Positions 1 through 7,087 of a stretch of 7,087 nt of DNA are shown here, piece by piece; position 1 is the stretch's first letter; the number at the start of each line of letters is the position of its first letter. Location of the stretch: NCBI GenBank assembly GCA_000168735.1, contig AASF01002157.1, positions 1 to 7,087 of the forward strand. The letters run 5' to 3'. The translations under genes were made by a program, and so were the position numbers. This stretch comes from Candidatus Endoriftia persephone str. Hot96_1+Hot96_2 (GTDB taxonomy: Bacteria > Pseudomonadota > Gammaproteobacteria > Chromatiales > Chromatiaceae). The notes beneath the pieces were generated by a model, which made no database searches, was not told where the DNA came from, and saw only the letters and a list, made by a program, of their open reading frames with translations.

Positions 1-2
1 CC

Positions 3-305
3 GCGAATCGCCCTTACAAGCTCCCCTTCGCCTCCCCTGGCGACCCGGTGCTGCAGGCGCGCATCGACGCGCTACGCAAGCGTGGCGGCAACCCGTTTAT
101 GGAGTTCCAGCTGCCGCAGGCGGCGATCGCCCTCAAGCAGGGAGCGGGGCGGCTGATCCGTGACGAGAAAGACCGTGGCGTGCTGGTGGTGTGCGACCCG
201 CGCCTGCTCAGCAAGCCCTATGGCAAGGTCTTTATCCGCAGCCTGCCGCCGATGACCAAGACCCAGGACCTGGATGCTGTGCGGCGTTTTTTCGCGCTGG
301 GCTAG
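3..305 (+). CDS. yoaA: YoaA/DinG-family ATP-dependent DNA helicase, C-terminal end (5' partial)
   Basis: This is the last 100 codons of a superfamily 2, XPD/DinG-like helicase, a cytosolic ATP-driven 5'-3' DNA unwinding enzyme. In E. coli, YoaA works with the clamp-loader subunit HolC in repair of stalled forks. The gene is open from the left edge (frame 3) and ends at TAG 303-305. Visible landmarks are KLPFASPGDPVLQARI, RGGNPF, and helicase motif VI in QAAIALKQGAGRLIR followed by DRGVLVVCDPRL. The tail PYGKVFIRSLPP fits the usual C-terminus of E. coli YoaA, so the 3' end looks complete. The nucleotide-binding motifs and iron-sulfur cluster cysteines lie outside the window. It is the only long gene here with no frame break. 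Plain DinG is the alternative, but the tail resembles YoaA more. Naming relies on recall of the family. Confidence 0.9.
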   Translation, partial: ANRPYKLPFASPGDPVLQARIDALRKRGGNPFMEFQLPQAAIALKQGAGRLIRDEKDRGVLVVCDPRLLSKPYGKVFIRSLPPMTKTQDLDAVRRFFALG

Positions 306-325
306 GGCCTGTTAACAGGCCCTAG
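302..325. terminator. 24-bp perfect palindrome at the helicase stop, possible bidirectional terminator
   Basis: The half-site CTAGGGCCTGTT is followed directly by its exact reverse complement. As RNA it can form a 10-bp stem with a TTAA loop. The helicase stop codon TAG (303-305) is inside the left arm. The converging glutamate dehydrogenase ends at 553, so a two-way terminator is sensible here. No T-run follows on the + strand (ATTATC), so classical intrinsic termination is not proven. It could instead be an mRNA 3'-end stabiliser or a protein-binding dyad. Confidence 0.5.
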
Positions 326-552
326 ATTATCTCCTCGTGAGCCTGCTGCTCTTCCTGTCTGATTTTCTCCCAATCCTCTCCGGGATCAGGTTGCACTCTT
401 TGATCTCGCTGGAGCCGGCCGTGGGGCTGACAAGCTGTAGGCTGGGCCGGCCGACCATAATGCCTAATTTGTCTGCGTTGATGCGGAGCAAAAGAACGGA
501 ACTGGTTTTCAATCTTGGCCACAGGTCGCTCTGCGCAGTTTAAATGCCAGCC
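326..552. other. spacer between convergent genes, no convincing gene
   Basis: This stretch separates the helicase end from the glutamate dehydrogenase end. An inverted repeat GCCGGCC (414-420) / GGCCGGC (445-451) with a 24-base loop could form a hairpin. The best coding candidate is a 66-residue minus-strand frame with a GTG start at 522 and a stop at 324-322. It would be very hydrophilic and basic, ending in an acidic tail with EDWEKIRQEEQQAHEE. It lies about 30 bases downstream of the dehydrogenase stop and has no clear ribosome binding site. I do not recognise it or two competing frames over the same bases. Given the frame errors elsewhere, a small broken gene is possible but not supported. 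Confidence 0.35.
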
Positions 553-1989
<1,437 letters not shown>

Positions 1990-2175
1990 TAACCCCTTAT
2001 ATCAGATTCTGTCTGCCGCAAGTCTAACGGTTTTTGGCTTAAGCCTAAAAGGGGTGCTGCAGGGGTGGTTCGATTGGCAGATGATTATTTGAATCCAGAC
2101 CGCTCCAGCCTGCGTATTGTTATCTGAAAGCCGCGGAAAACTGGCTTGAACCACAGAATTACGAGGAGATATATC
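1990..2175. promoter_or_regulatory. divergent intergenic region with a 20-bp near-perfect dyad
   Basis: This region separates the dehydrogenase start (minus) from the small secreted protein start (plus), so it must carry or border both promoters. At 2031-2050 lies TTTTT-GGCTTAAGCC-TAAAA: a 10-bp perfect palindrome flanked by T4/A4 arms, with only the 2035/2046 pair mismatched. This is an operator-like shape. On the minus strand TATAAG (2003-1998 side) resembles a -10 box but sits too close to the ATG and lacks a good -35. On the plus strand I could not pair convincing -35 and -10 hexamers. Assignment to either gene is open. Confidence 0.35.
2163..2168 (+). promoter_or_regulatory. ribosome binding site of the small secreted protein
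   Basis: GAGGAG lies seven bases before ATG 2176. This fixes the start at 2176 rather than at the upstream in-frame codon at 2146, and yields a protein that begins directly with a signal peptide. Confidence 0.75.
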
Positions 2176-2481
2176 ATGAAAACATTGACTTTCACTGCCG
2201 CAATGATTCTTTCTACCGGTCTCTCTGCCGGGCAGTTCAACAGCCCCTTCGAGGTAGGCAACCCGGATCTCTATCATGGCGTTGATGACTCCAGTCAGCT
2301 GTCGACCGCAGTACAGCCTGGCATCGGCGACTCCTACGCCTATCCCTGGCTGGGTAATGGTGGCTTCTCTGACACCAAGACGGTAGTGCAGCGGGGTACT
2401 AACGAGGCCCTAGCGGTAGTCATCTGCTCGATCTGGGGCATGAGATTGACTGGTAATGGAAGCAGTGAGACCGGGGCTTAG
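2176..2481 (+). CDS. small secreted protein of unknown family
   Basis: This 101-residue protein begins with a clear Sec signal peptide: MKT, then the hydrophobic core LTFTAAMILSTGLSA, with likely cleavage after LSA or SAG. The predicted mature part begins QFNSPFEVGNPDLYHGVDDS. It is acidic, rich in Gly, Ser, Asn and aromatic residues, and carries AVQPGIGDSYAYPWLGNGG. No catalytic motif, metal-binding pattern or transmembrane segment is visible after the signal. The single Cys is near the C-terminus. The last about 25 residues (ALAVVICSIWGMRLTG) look unlike the rest, and a frame error there is possible. The stop TAG (2479-2481) lies in the loop of a hairpin, and a lipoprotein starts one base later, so co-expression with that gene is likely. 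I do not recognise the family. Export to the periplasm or outside is inferred from the signal peptide only. Confidence 0.7.
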   Translation: MKTLTFTAAMILSTGLSAGQFNSPFEVGNPDLYHGVDDSSQLSTAVQPGIGDSYAYPWLGNGGFSDTKTVVQRGTNEALAVVICSIWGMRLTGNGSSETGA

Positions 2482-2508
2482 CATGAGCCCCGGCGGGGCC
2501 TGCGGCCC
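2471..2508 (+). other. two tandem hairpins at the secreted protein/lipoprotein junction
   Basis: CCGGGGCT (2471-2478) pairs with AGCCCCGG (2486-2493) around a 7-base loop that holds the upstream stop TAG and the downstream ATG (2483-2485). A second hairpin, GGGCC (2496-2500) / GGCCC (2504-2508), follows with a 3-base loop. No T-run follows, so this is not a standard intrinsic terminator. It could limit translation of the lipoprotein or attenuate transcription between the two genes. Confidence 0.5.
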
Positions 2509-4261
2509 TGTATCGAAAAAGAGGTGGATCACCACTGTGCTGTGGATGGTCTGCCTCTTGCTGTTGATCGGTTGTCAGTCTCAAAAACAGGATCCTAGCG
2601 GCGCGCACGGTGTTCCCCGGCCGGTGAGCTGAGTGCGCTACGTAGCGAGGCGCTGAAACTGATCAACGGTATGCTCGAGGAGGAGATGATCCCCGGCGTT
2701 AGTATCGCGCTGGTGGATCGCAGCGGCCCACTCTGGGTCGAGGGCTTTGGCTACGCCGATCAGCCGACGATGCGGCCGGTGCAGGCGGATACCGTGTTTC
2801 GTGTTGGCTCGTTGACCAAAACACTGACCGCACTGGCGGTGATGCAGCTACAGGAGGCAGGTCGCATCGATCTCGGACCAGCCGTTTACAGAGCAGTTCG
2901 AGGGTTTTTCGATTCGCAGCCGTGGTCCGGTTCAATCCTTTACCCCGCGTCAGATGCTGAGTCACCGAAGCGGCCTGCCGAGCGATCTGCGCAAGGGGAT
3001 GTATACCGCCACCCCCTTTACCCAGGTGGCGGCATTGCTGGAGGATGAGTACATCGCCTATCCCCCTAACCAGGTCTACAGTTACTCCAACCTGGGATAC
3101 GATCTGTTGGGCCATCTGATTGCGCAGCGTTCCGGCAGTACCTATCAGACCTATCTGCAGCGCCATTTGTTTCAGCCGCTGCAGATGAGGCATAGCGGTT
3201 TTGAACTGGATGAGGTGATGGAGCAGCGGCTTGCCGCTGGGCATCTGGACGGCCAGGTGCGCCCCCAGCCGCCGTTGCGGGATACTCCCGCCCTGGGTCT
3301 TTACACTAGCGCTGCTGACATGGCGCGGCTGCTGCACGCAGCTATTGCGATCGGGGGATCCTGTCCTCTCAGCGCAGAGCCTGCGGGAGATGTGGCGTGA
3401 GCAGACCCGCAAGCGGGCAGATCGTTCGAGGTCCGAGTCCCGGGCTGGGCTGGTTCATTGAGCAGGATCCGCTGATCGGCAAGGTGGTGCGTCACGGCGG
3501 CAGCACCCGTGCTGTTTGGCGCTGAGATCTCACTGCTGCCGGAGCGGGGATTGGGGGTGGTAGTGTTGACCAATGGGGCAGATGGGAATCGCTATGCCCA
3601 TAAGATCGCTGCCACCCTGCTGACCCTGACGTTGCAGTTGCGTGGCGAGTCGTTGGGGGTTGCGAAAACCTCGGAAGATACCTCTACGGCTGGCGAGCCG
3701 AAGATCGTCTCTGGGGGGTATGCCACCGATCTGGGGCTGCTGACCATCGACCCCGAGCGCCCCAGGCTCTGCGCCTGCATCATCGAACGGGTGCTTGACA
3801 TGGTGCGTTTTGATGACGGCAGCTATGGGCTGACCCCGGAGAGTCGCGAGAGCCTACCGGCCGCCTATCGTATCCTGGGTGAGATGCGGTTTCGCTCCCG
3901 CCGCTCGGGGGAACGGGATCTGTTGATCGCCGAGCGCAATGAGCAGGAGTTCATCCTCGGCACACGGATCGACTCGAAGGCGTGGACCGATGCCTGGCGT
4001 GAGCGCATCGGGCGCTACCGCACCATCAACCCCGATGGCAACTTCTCGATCCAGAACCTGCGCCTGAGTGAAGAGAGTGGCGTGATCTGTCTCCACTATG
4101 AGGCGCCGCACCTGAGCGACGGCTCGATCCGTGTGCCGCTCAAGCCGGTCTCGGCCACCGAGGCGATCGTCGAGGGTCTGGGACGGGGCAGCGGTGAGAC
4201 GGTCAGTATCGTTGAGATCAACCGGCAAGCAGTGCCTGAAGTTTTCCGGTTACATGAGTGA
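2483..4261 (+). CDS. serine beta-lactamase-like hydrolase, lipoprotein (frameshifted in this sequence)
   Basis: This is a penicillin-binding-protein-like serine hydrolase (class C beta-lactamase/esterase/D-aminopeptidase superfamily), about 590 residues if frames are joined. It starts with a lipoprotein signal: basic SKKR, a hydrophobic run, and lipobox LLIGC with Cys at residue 31 (codon 2573-2575). Gln at +2 suggests outer-membrane sorting. The three family motifs occur in order and spacing: SLTK (Ser codon 2809, Lys codon 2818), YSN (3083-3091) and HGG (3493-3501). A C-terminal domain of about 200 residues follows the catalytic domain, as in long serine-hydrolase members. Frame changes lie near 2625, 2877, 3355, 3420 and 3508; four fit a one-base insertion, one fits -1. 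Stop is TGA 4259-4261. The ATG is one base after the preceding stop and has only a weak ribosome binding site. Substrate (beta-lactam, ester or peptide) cannot be told. Confidence 0.82.
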
Positions 4262-4324
4262 GCCGCTGGAAGAGTCGCCGTAGAATTGGGTTCGGTAGGA
4301 CATTTATGCTTGAATGCTGTTTAA

Positions 4325-4484
4325 AGGAGCCCTCAACGAATCGTTGACTCGCACCTTGGGTCCAGAATCTGCCGCTTTGTCGTTGCTGCTCTTCGCAATA
4401 ACCTGCTATTACGTGCGATCAGCGCCTTAGCTCGACGAATTCTGAATCCCAATCTGCTTCGTCCAGATTTATTCAGAGGCTCCT
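4325..4484. repeat. MITE-like element, 160-bp long imperfect inverted repeat
   Basis: The block begins AGGAGCC (4325-4331) and ends with its exact complement GGCTCCT (4478-4484). Reading inward from both ends, the arms keep matching in short blocks in the same order: AATC, GAC, GCA, TTGGG and CAGAAT (4363-4368 left; ATTCTG 4439-4444 right). Matching is weaker towards a centre near GCAATAACCTGCTATT. The arms are therefore about 50 bases or more. The left arm also contains the odd palindrome TCAACGA-A-TCGTTGA (4333-4347). No transposase or convincing coding frame is present. The shape fits a non-autonomous miniature element or a folded intergenic repeat. No clear target duplication flanks these ends, though AAGGAGCC recurs at 4324-4331 and 4499-4506. 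Confidence 0.5.
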
Positions 4485-4508
4485 GAGAAACCGCCTTCAA
4501 GGAGCCTC
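4476..4508 (+). promoter_or_regulatory. hairpin that covers the sigma factor ribosome binding site
   Basis: GAGGCTCCT (4476-4484) is exactly complementary to AGGAGCCTC (4500-4508) across a 15-base loop. The right arm contains most of the ribosome binding site AAGGAG (4499-4504), five bases before ATG 4510. Folded, it would hide the site. The left arm is the right end of the repeat element and can also pair with AGGAGCC at 4325-4331, so two exclusive foldings are possible. Function is inferred from base-pairing only. Confidence 0.45.
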
Positions 4509-4509
4509 C

Positions 4510-5095
4510 ATGACCGCTCAGGTCGAAGATCCCGTCACCGCACAGCAAAAACGCAATGAAATGCTTGCCAGACTGCTGGCCGCCACCTCGCTGAAAGATC
4601 GGCGTGCCTTCGCCGAACTCTACCAGCTGAGTTCGGCGAAACTGTATGGGGTGGTACTGCGTATATTAGTAAGGGACGAATGGGCAGAGGACTGTCTTCA
4701 CGAGGCCTACATGAAGATCTGGAATGCTGCCGGCACTTATCGTCCCGATCGAGCGGCACCGATGACCTGGATGTCGACCATCGTACGCAATCAGGCACTG
4801 GATCTGTTGCGTCGCCGTCGCCGCGACGGTGAGGCGCGCCGAGCCGGAGAACCGGAATGAAGAGGTGGATCCCGGCTTGCTGCCACAGGAACGGTTGCAG
4901 CAGAGTGAGGAGGGTCGGAGGCTGAACGACTGTCTGGAACAGTTGAAAGCGAATCAGCGACAGGTGATTGTGCTGGCCTACTTCAAGGGACTGACCCATG
5001 AGGAGCTTTCGCAGCAGACAGGAACGCCGTTGGGCACGGTAAAGACCTGGATTCGCCGCGGGCTGGATCAGCTGAAGAGGTGTCTTGAATCATGA
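4510..5095 (+). CDS. ECF-subfamily RNA polymerase sigma factor (one frameshift in this sequence)
   Basis: This extracytoplasmic-function sigma factor directs RNA polymerase to a stress regulon when released from its anti-sigma partner. If the break near 4835 is joined the product is about 194 residues, normal for the family. Region 2 covers roughly residues 25-105: AFAELYQLSSAKLYGVVLRIL, the core-binding DEWAEDCLHEAYMKIW, and the promoter-melting part MTWMSTIVRNQALDLLRRRRR. Region 4 is near the C-terminus: LKANQRQVIVLAYFKGLTHEE followed by the helix-turn-helix recognition part GTPLGTVKTWIRRGLDQLKR. The first frame would end at TGA 4858-4860; the second runs to TGA 5093-5095, and the shift fits a one-base insertion. 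The ribosome binding site AAGGAG precedes ATG 4510. The start of the anti-sigma gene overlaps its stop (ATGA), which identifies the pair. It resembles the SigK-type ECF group. Confidence 0.9.
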
Positions 5096-5779
5096 TAGTA
5101 CAGGAGAACAAAGCGGAATTGCTGGCGTTCGCCGGTGAGTATGTGCTCGGCACCCTGCAGGGTGAGGCGCGTGATATGTTCGAACGGCAACTGGCCACGG
5201 ATTTTGATCTGCAGTCGGAGGTGGCAGACTGGGAACAGCGCCTCTCGCCTCTGGCAGCATCGATTGAGCCGGTCGTACCGCCCAGACAGCATCTGGCGTC
5301 GGATCGAGACGGATATCTCGCCGCATGAGTCACAGTCGCCCGGCTGGTGGGATAGTCTGAACTTCTGGCGTAATCTGGGCATGGTCGCCTCGGGAGTCGT
5401 GTTGGGACTTACCCCTGAGTCTGTTTGGCCTGCAGCAGGATGAAGGTGAACTGCAGCGGGTGATGGTGGTGCTGAATGACCAGGCACAGACCGGCTGGCT
5501 AGTCGGTGCTGGTGAGACAGGCAAGATGCTGCGGGTGAGTGCAGTCGAACCGACCCGCCTGCAACCGGGCAGGGTTTGTCAGCTCTGGATGGAGACAGAA
5601 GATGGTCGCATGCTGTCGGTAGGCGTGTTACCGCACTCGGGGCGTCAGCAGATGAAGGTGCCCACGTTACTGCGGGGCCAACAGCCGTTTCAAGGGTGAG
5701 TATCGAGGCGGCATCCGAGGCACCGGTGGCCAAACCCAGTGGCGAGTTCGTCTTCGAAGGCGGCTTGACCCAGATCTGA
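5092..5779 (+). CDS. RskA-type membrane anti-sigma factor (frameshifted in this sequence)
   Basis: This is the partner that holds the upstream ECF sigma factor inactive at the membrane. ATG 5092 overlaps the sigma stop by four bases, so translation is probably coupled. The cytoplasmic N-terminal part shows AFAGEYVLGTLQGEARDMFERQL and VADWEQRLSPLAASIEPVVPP, then IWRRIE, the usual RskA pattern. A membrane segment follows in FWRNLGMVASGVVLGL...LSLFGLQ. The outer C-terminal domain includes TGWLVGAGETGKMLRV, LQPGRVCQLWMETEDGRMLSVGVLP and a tail with PVAKPSGEFVFEGGL, typical of the anti-sigma-K domain. Frame changes near 5290 and 5411 fit one-base insertions; the one near 5697 fits -1. Stop is TGA 5777-5779. 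Joined length is about 228 residues, near family size. No zinc-binding His/Cys motif of the ZAS class is seen. Release of sigma is probably by proteolysis or conformational change, by family analogy. Confidence 0.87.
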
Positions 5780-5819
5780 ACAGTATCGCTGGATCTTTCA
5801 CTACCTTTATTGCCGATAT

Positions 5820-5844
5820 GGCCCTGGTTGAATCAGGGCCTTTT
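5820..5844 (+). terminator. intrinsic terminator after the sigma/anti-sigma pair
   Basis: GGCCCTG (5820-5826) pairs exactly with CAGGGCC (5834-5840) around a 7-base loop and is followed by TTTT (5841-5844). It lies 41 bases after the anti-sigma stop, so it closes that operon. Confidence 0.85.
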
Positions 5845-5883
5845 GCCTGATGCACTACTGGTCGATCCTAGGCTTCATCCGGG

Positions 5884-5911
5884 TTTACAACCAGATAGAT
5901 TAATCTATATT
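5884..5911 (+). promoter_or_regulatory. sigma70-type promoter overlapped by a 14-bp palindromic operator candidate
   Basis: TTTACA (5884-5889) and TATATT (5906-5911) each match five of six consensus bases and are 16 bases apart. The perfect palindrome ATAGATT-AATCTAT (5895-5908) covers most of the spacer and the first half of the -10 box, the position expected for a repressor site. Transcription would start near 5918, about 200 bases before the sensor gene, which leaves a long leader. The spacer 5845-6116 otherwise holds only very short frames and no gene I can support. Confidence 0.5.
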
Positions 5912-6116
5912 TTGGGGCACATGGCTCTGCCACCGATGATCAGCCCCCCTCCACAATGATAAAACTGATCAGAGGAGACGTTGCTGAGTGGTTTAGAGTG
6001 TCTATTCAGATCCCACGGGGATGCTTAAAGGGTGTTGAGACTGCTTTTGACAGCAGAGGCAGGCATATGAGCGGAGCCATAGCGATGGCGGTGTGTGGTA
6101 GAACGGTGCATCCTGG

Positions 6117-7087
6117 ATGAGTACGAAGATCAGCGGCAGGCAGAGAGTGTGAGAATTCATCTGAGCAGGGGATAGGTTCCTATCGGGGACGCTACGCCTA
6201 TGCGGCGGTGATAGCCTCTGTGATTCTGTTGTTGGCCGCGTTGCTGGCACTGTATGACGTCGAGCAGGGCAGCCAGACCTACATCAGAAATATCACCCAG
6301 CGTAACTCGACGGCCGAATTGTTGCGCGATGTACGCTCCCATCTCGATCTGGTTGAGAATCGCCTGCAGCGTATCGTTATCGAACCGGTTCAAAAGGATG
6401 TGCAGAAGCTGGAGCAGGCGCTCACACAGCTGAGTCTGCTGCTCAACCATCTGAAGCAGCTGCTGGCGCAGGATGACAGTCGCGAGAGCCAGGCCATCGC
6501 CAATCAGCTGCAGGCGGATCTCGATCGTTTGCACCCGCTCTGGGATGGAGCTGGTCGGGCTCCGCACTGAGGTGGAACGCTGGTTTCCGGCAATACGCCC
6601 AGATGCGGGAAGTGACCTATCCGCACAGCCAGGCGGCGCTAAACCAGCTGGACATCCTGTTGGCCGAGGTTGATGAGGAGCTGTCTGCGGAGCAGCGCCT
6701 ACGAGTGGTGATGAGCGTGAGCACACTACGCCACTTCTGGGTTCTGCGATGGCTTCCGAGTTGCGTCTGTTTGTGTCGAACCGATTTGGCGTCTTCGCCA
6801 GTGATGCCTCGGTTGGTATGCGCTCCCGGTTCACCAATGTTATCTACTATGCCGAAGAGGTGCAGGCGCAGATCAATACCCTGAAGGCGCTGCATGAAGA
6901 GGGGCTGTTGGGATTTCTCGGAGCAGAATCGATCGACGAGGTGGAGTCTCGCTTTACAGGCTGGATGCGCGGCGCCTATCAGATCTCAGTGATGCTGGAG
7001 GGTTCGGGGTGGCGGCGTGATGTGGTGATGCTACAGCAGACAATTGATCCGTTGCTGGAACAGATGCGGCAGCGCCTGCGGGTGATC
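6117..7087 (+). CDS. membrane-anchored sensor protein, N-terminal part (frameshifted, 3' partial)
   Basis: This is probably the input half of a sensor histidine kinase (possibly hybrid) or a chemoreceptor; the signalling domains lie beyond the window. After a short N-terminus there is a membrane segment, AYAAVIASVILLLAALLALY (about 6196-6255). Then come more than 250 residues predicted to be outside the membrane and strongly helical, with heptad-like leucines in LVENRLQRIVIEPV, VQKLEQALTQLSLLLNHLKQLL and ALNQLDILLAEVDEEL. The last part, SELRLFVSNRFGVFASDASV to MLQQTIDPLLEQMRQRLRVI, is one clean open frame from 6749 to the edge with no second membrane segment yet. Frame changes near 6150, 6550, 6595 and 6735 (three fit a one-base insertion) are needed to join it. 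ATG 6117 is the best start guess but has a weak ribosome binding site. No family domain was recognised with certainty. Confidence 0.55.

Noticed and set aside
2699..3412. 237-residue minus-strand frame
   Set aside because: Antisense to the serine hydrolase catalytic domain with its SLTK and YSN motifs. It is long only because of the codon bias of the sense gene.
4344..4371. TTGACT box as a -35 element for the sigma gene
   Set aside because: No acceptable -10 box lies 16-18 bases downstream, and the TTGACT is part of the repeat's palindrome.
4333..4548. 71-residue minus-strand frame over the sigma leader
   Set aside because: It lies almost wholly in the inverted-repeat element and runs into the sigma gene start. 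Its Arg/Ala-rich product looks like a by-product of the repeat, and no ribosome binding site is evident.
4535..4999. 154-residue minus-strand frame
   Set aside because: Shadow of the ECF sigma gene, whose regions 2 and 4 are unmistakable on the plus strand.
5960..6030. Short frame after the AGAGGAG motif near 5971-5977 with a TTG start
   Set aside because: It is only about 15 codons long with no recognisable content and a weak start codon, so it cannot be supported as a gene.
6157..6837. 226-residue minus-strand frame, the longest open frame in the sensor area
   Set aside because: The plus-strand reading gives a membrane segment and coherent helical protein across frames. The minus-strand product is low-complexity and Gln/Leu-rich as expected of an antisense shadow.

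Overview
The window looks like chromosome from a gammaproteobacterium. The 3' end of a YoaA/DinG-type helicase matches the gammaproteobacterial form closely. The other genes (Glu/Leu/Phe/Val-type glutamate dehydrogenase, ECF sigma with an RskA-type anti-sigma, class C-like serine hydrolase lipoprotein) fit a Chromatiales-like or sulfur-oxidiser-like lineage, but that placement is a guess from protein recall, not a search.

Layout from left to right. (1) 3-305 (+): C-terminal part of a YoaA-like helicase; its stop codon lies inside a 24-bp perfect palindrome (302-325). (2) 326-552: no convincing gene. (3) 553-1989 (-): glutamate dehydrogenase, convergent with the helicase, complete but broken by about eight frame changes. 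(4) 1990-2175: divergent spacer with a near-perfect 20-bp dyad. (5) 2176-2481 (+): small secreted protein of unknown family with a good ribosome binding site. (6) 2483-4261 (+): serine beta-lactamase-like lipoprotein that starts one base after the previous stop, with five frame changes. (7) 4262-4509: spacer filled mostly by a 160-bp MITE-like imperfect inverted-repeat element (4325-4484), then a hairpin that covers the next ribosome binding site. (8) 4510-5095 and 5092-5779 (+): ECF sigma factor and its membrane anti-sigma factor, overlapping by ATGA, closed by an intrinsic terminator (5820-5844). (9) 5845-6116: spacer with a good sigma70-type promoter overlapped by a 14-bp palindrome. (10) 6117-7087 (+): N-terminal part of a membrane-anchored sensor protein that runs off the window.

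The dominant feature is that every long gene except the helicase end is interrupted by single-base frame changes. I count about 21, and about 17 of them equal a one-base insertion, usually in a short G or C run. Protein motifs continue across each break, so recent consensus error is more likely than old gene decay. I therefore give whole-gene spans instead of fragments.

Functionally the sigma/anti-sigma pair is a self-contained stress-response switch. The serine hydrolase and small secreted protein may be one envelope-directed transcription unit. Glutamate dehydrogenase and the helicase are housekeeping. I see no CRISPR array, tRNA, rRNA, transposase or phage gene. The most novel-looking material is the MITE-like element beside the sigma gene, with its possible translation switch, and the unrecognised small secreted protein.
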